From IMG/VR virus record IMGVR_UViG_3300015360_000013, positions 1-38,774 of that record: a DNA stretch of 38,774 bases; one strand, given 5' to 3'. The first letter of the stretch is position 1, and each line of letters begins with the position of its first letter. The position numbers and the translations under genes are program-made. Of the stretch, positions 37,776 to 38,774 are shown piece by piece. The notes below the pieces were generated by a model, which ran no database searches, was not told the DNA's origin, and saw nothing but the letters and a program-made list of their open reading frames with translations. Source of the DNA: a virus.

Positions 37776-38774
37776 TGGCAGGTAATTCTAGCGTTAGAGG
37801 TGATCAAACAGTCACCCATACAGATAATATGAGCTTCGATGGAACAGATCGTGGCGGAGCAATGACAACCGATGGTCAACTTTGGATAGGTGCTACAGCA
37901 TCAAATAGAGCTGATAACGGTGGACATGTTAGATTGGGATCATTAACAGCTGGCACCGGGATAACAGTAACAAACGGTGCAGGTACAATTACAATTGCAA
38001 CGACAGCTTCTCTAACAGATCTTCATACAGCCACATATATTGTTAGTTCATCTGGAACTTTAGGAACTGGAGCTAATTATTCAAGTATTGCTTCTGCCAT
38101 AGCCGCAGCTGTTGGAACTGGTATCAATGCAACGATCTTTATTATGCCAGGATCGAATGGAGTGTATACAGAAAATATTACTCTCCCTGCTGGTATTAAT
38201 TTAGTTGCTTTTACAGGAGATGCAGACACCCCAAACGTGACAATAAACGGGACTGTCACAATGACAGCTGCAGGAACATCTTCTATTAGCGGCATTAGAC
38301 TCCAAACAAATTCAGCATTTGCTATTGCAGTTACGGGTATAGCAGCATCAATATTAAATCTTTATAATTGTTATATCAACGCTTCGAATAATACAGCGAT
38401 AAGCTATACATCTTCTTCAGTAAGTTCAGCTATTAATTTTTATAGATGTTCAGGAAATATAGGAACAACTGGTATAGCATTATATGCTTCTTCTGGTGCG
38501 GGTGGAGTTAACTTTTATTTTAGCAATTTTACAAATAGCGGAGCTAGTACAACAGCTAGTACAGCTTCTTCAGGAGCTGTAAATTATTTGTGGTCTACTT
38601 TCATGTCTCCTTTTACATTCACAGGAACTAGTGGATTGGGTTGTGCTTTAAGCAATTTCAATACAGAAAATCAGAATGTGACATCTCTTACTTTTGGAGG
38701 ATCTGCTGGTTCAGCTGCAAGTGATTCAAAATTTTCTTCAGGAACAGCCTCTGCTATTTCCATCGGGGGTACAC
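37775..38774 (+). CDS. Beta-helix (pectate-lyase-like) tail protein, N-terminal part
   Basis: Starts at 37775 and stays open to the end of the window; continued at 1-548 for 474 aa in total. N-terminus TDNMSFDGTDRGGAMTTDGQ, LWIGATASNRADNGGHVRLG and LTAGTGITVTNGAGTITIAT are the usual head-proximal parts of such fibres. The middle (GTGANYSSIASAIAAAVGTG, INATIFIMPGSNGVYTENIT, LPAGINLVAFTGDADTPNVT) matches the pectate-lyase-type beta-helix pattern used by tailspikes that bind or trim surface sugars. No active-site acids can be named. Confidence 0.8.
   Translation, partial: MAGNSSVRGDQTVTHTDNMSFDGTDRGGAMTTDGQLWIGATASNRADNGGHVRLGSLTAGTGITVTNGAGTITIATTASLTDLHTATYIVSSSGTLGTGANYSSIASAIAAAVGTGINATIFIMPGSNGVYTENITLPAGINLVAFTGDADTPNVTINGTVTMTAAGTSSISGIRLQTNSAFAIAVTGIAASILNLYNCYINASNNTAISYTSSSVSSAINFYRCSGNIGTTGIALYASSGAGGVNFYFSNFTNSGASTTASTASSGAVNYLWSTFMSPFTFTGTSGLGCALSNFNTENQNVTSLTFGGSAGSAASDSKFSSGTASAISIGGT
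38652..38774. repeat. Terminal direct repeat, right copy
   Basis: Identical to bases 1-123 and in phase with the beta-helix gene; an assembly overlap of a circular genome. Confidence 0.9.

Noticed and set aside
1-38774. tRNA genes, CRISPR arrays, insertion sequences, reverse transcriptase or toxin-antitoxin pairs
   Set aside because: No cloverleaf, regular spacer array, transposase or RT motif was seen on either strand; the RHH gene has no adjacent toxin-like partner.

Overview
The window is a complete or near-complete genome of a tailed dsDNA phage, probably a short-tailed (podovirus-like) one, drawn as a linear contig that closes on itself. The first 123 bases are repeated exactly as the last 123 (38652-38774), and one reading frame runs through the join, so the unit is about 38,651 bp and circular or circularly permuted. 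The DNA is AT-rich (roughly 35% GC by eye), uses the standard code, and packs genes with ATGA or TAATG stop/start overlaps. A Gram-negative host is suggested by an outer-membrane beta-barrel protein, a candidate lipoprotein and exported proteins. An exported GT92-like glycosyltransferase of a sort I associate with environmental Chlamydiae and other intracellular bacteria hints at the host, but the sequence does not settle it.

Layout. 34140-38774 joined to 1-2971 is a receptor-binding block: a long repeat-rich tail fibre, several small tail proteins, a beta-helix protein across the join, a glycine-rich fibre tip and another fibre, interrupted on the opposite strand by the glycosyltransferase. 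2968-5086 (minus) carries a small exported protein and an early recombination operon with a YqaJ-type exonuclease and an ERF annealing protein. From a divergent control region (5087-5295) an early plus-strand operon runs to 10471: Cro-like HTH, winged-helix replication initiator, small regulators, a SpoVG-like protein with an SSB-like tail, a RusA-type resolvase and small membrane or lipid-anchored proteins. 10772-15006 holds the packaging genes (TerS, TerL, portal). 15083-19689 is a mixed stretch: small plus-strand genes and two minus-strand clusters, one with a serine recombinase and a decayed neighbour, separated by a repeat-rich regulatory region. 19872-33248 is the virion operon: scaffold, two tiny basic proteins, an outer-membrane protein cassette, N4-gp56-type coat, decoration-like proteins, gp4-like and gp10-like tail proteins, a gp53-like fibre and three candidate ejection proteins. 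33245-33982 (minus) holds a membrane protein, a holin-like protein and a ribbon-helix-helix regulator.

How it works together. Exonuclease, ERF and RusA make a recombination toolkit; the winged-helix protein probably starts replication; TerS/TerL package DNA through the portal into a scaffolded HK97-fold head; the gp4/gp10-like proteins close the portal; the 30213-33248 proteins are probably ejected with the DNA. The exported glycosyltransferase and the outer-membrane barrel are placed like surface-modifying cargo genes. No endolysin, CI-type repressor or tyrosine integrase is recognisable.

The most unusual signals are: two late genes (portal and gp4-like) whose conserved N-termini can only be reached from an ATT codon; a 21-22 bp palindrome present three times between genes; a repeat cluster with an 11-6-11 perfect inverted repeat upstream of the recombinase cluster; a structured leader and a hairpin at the coat gene's ribosome site; and short leader peptides placed directly before the replication and RusA genes.
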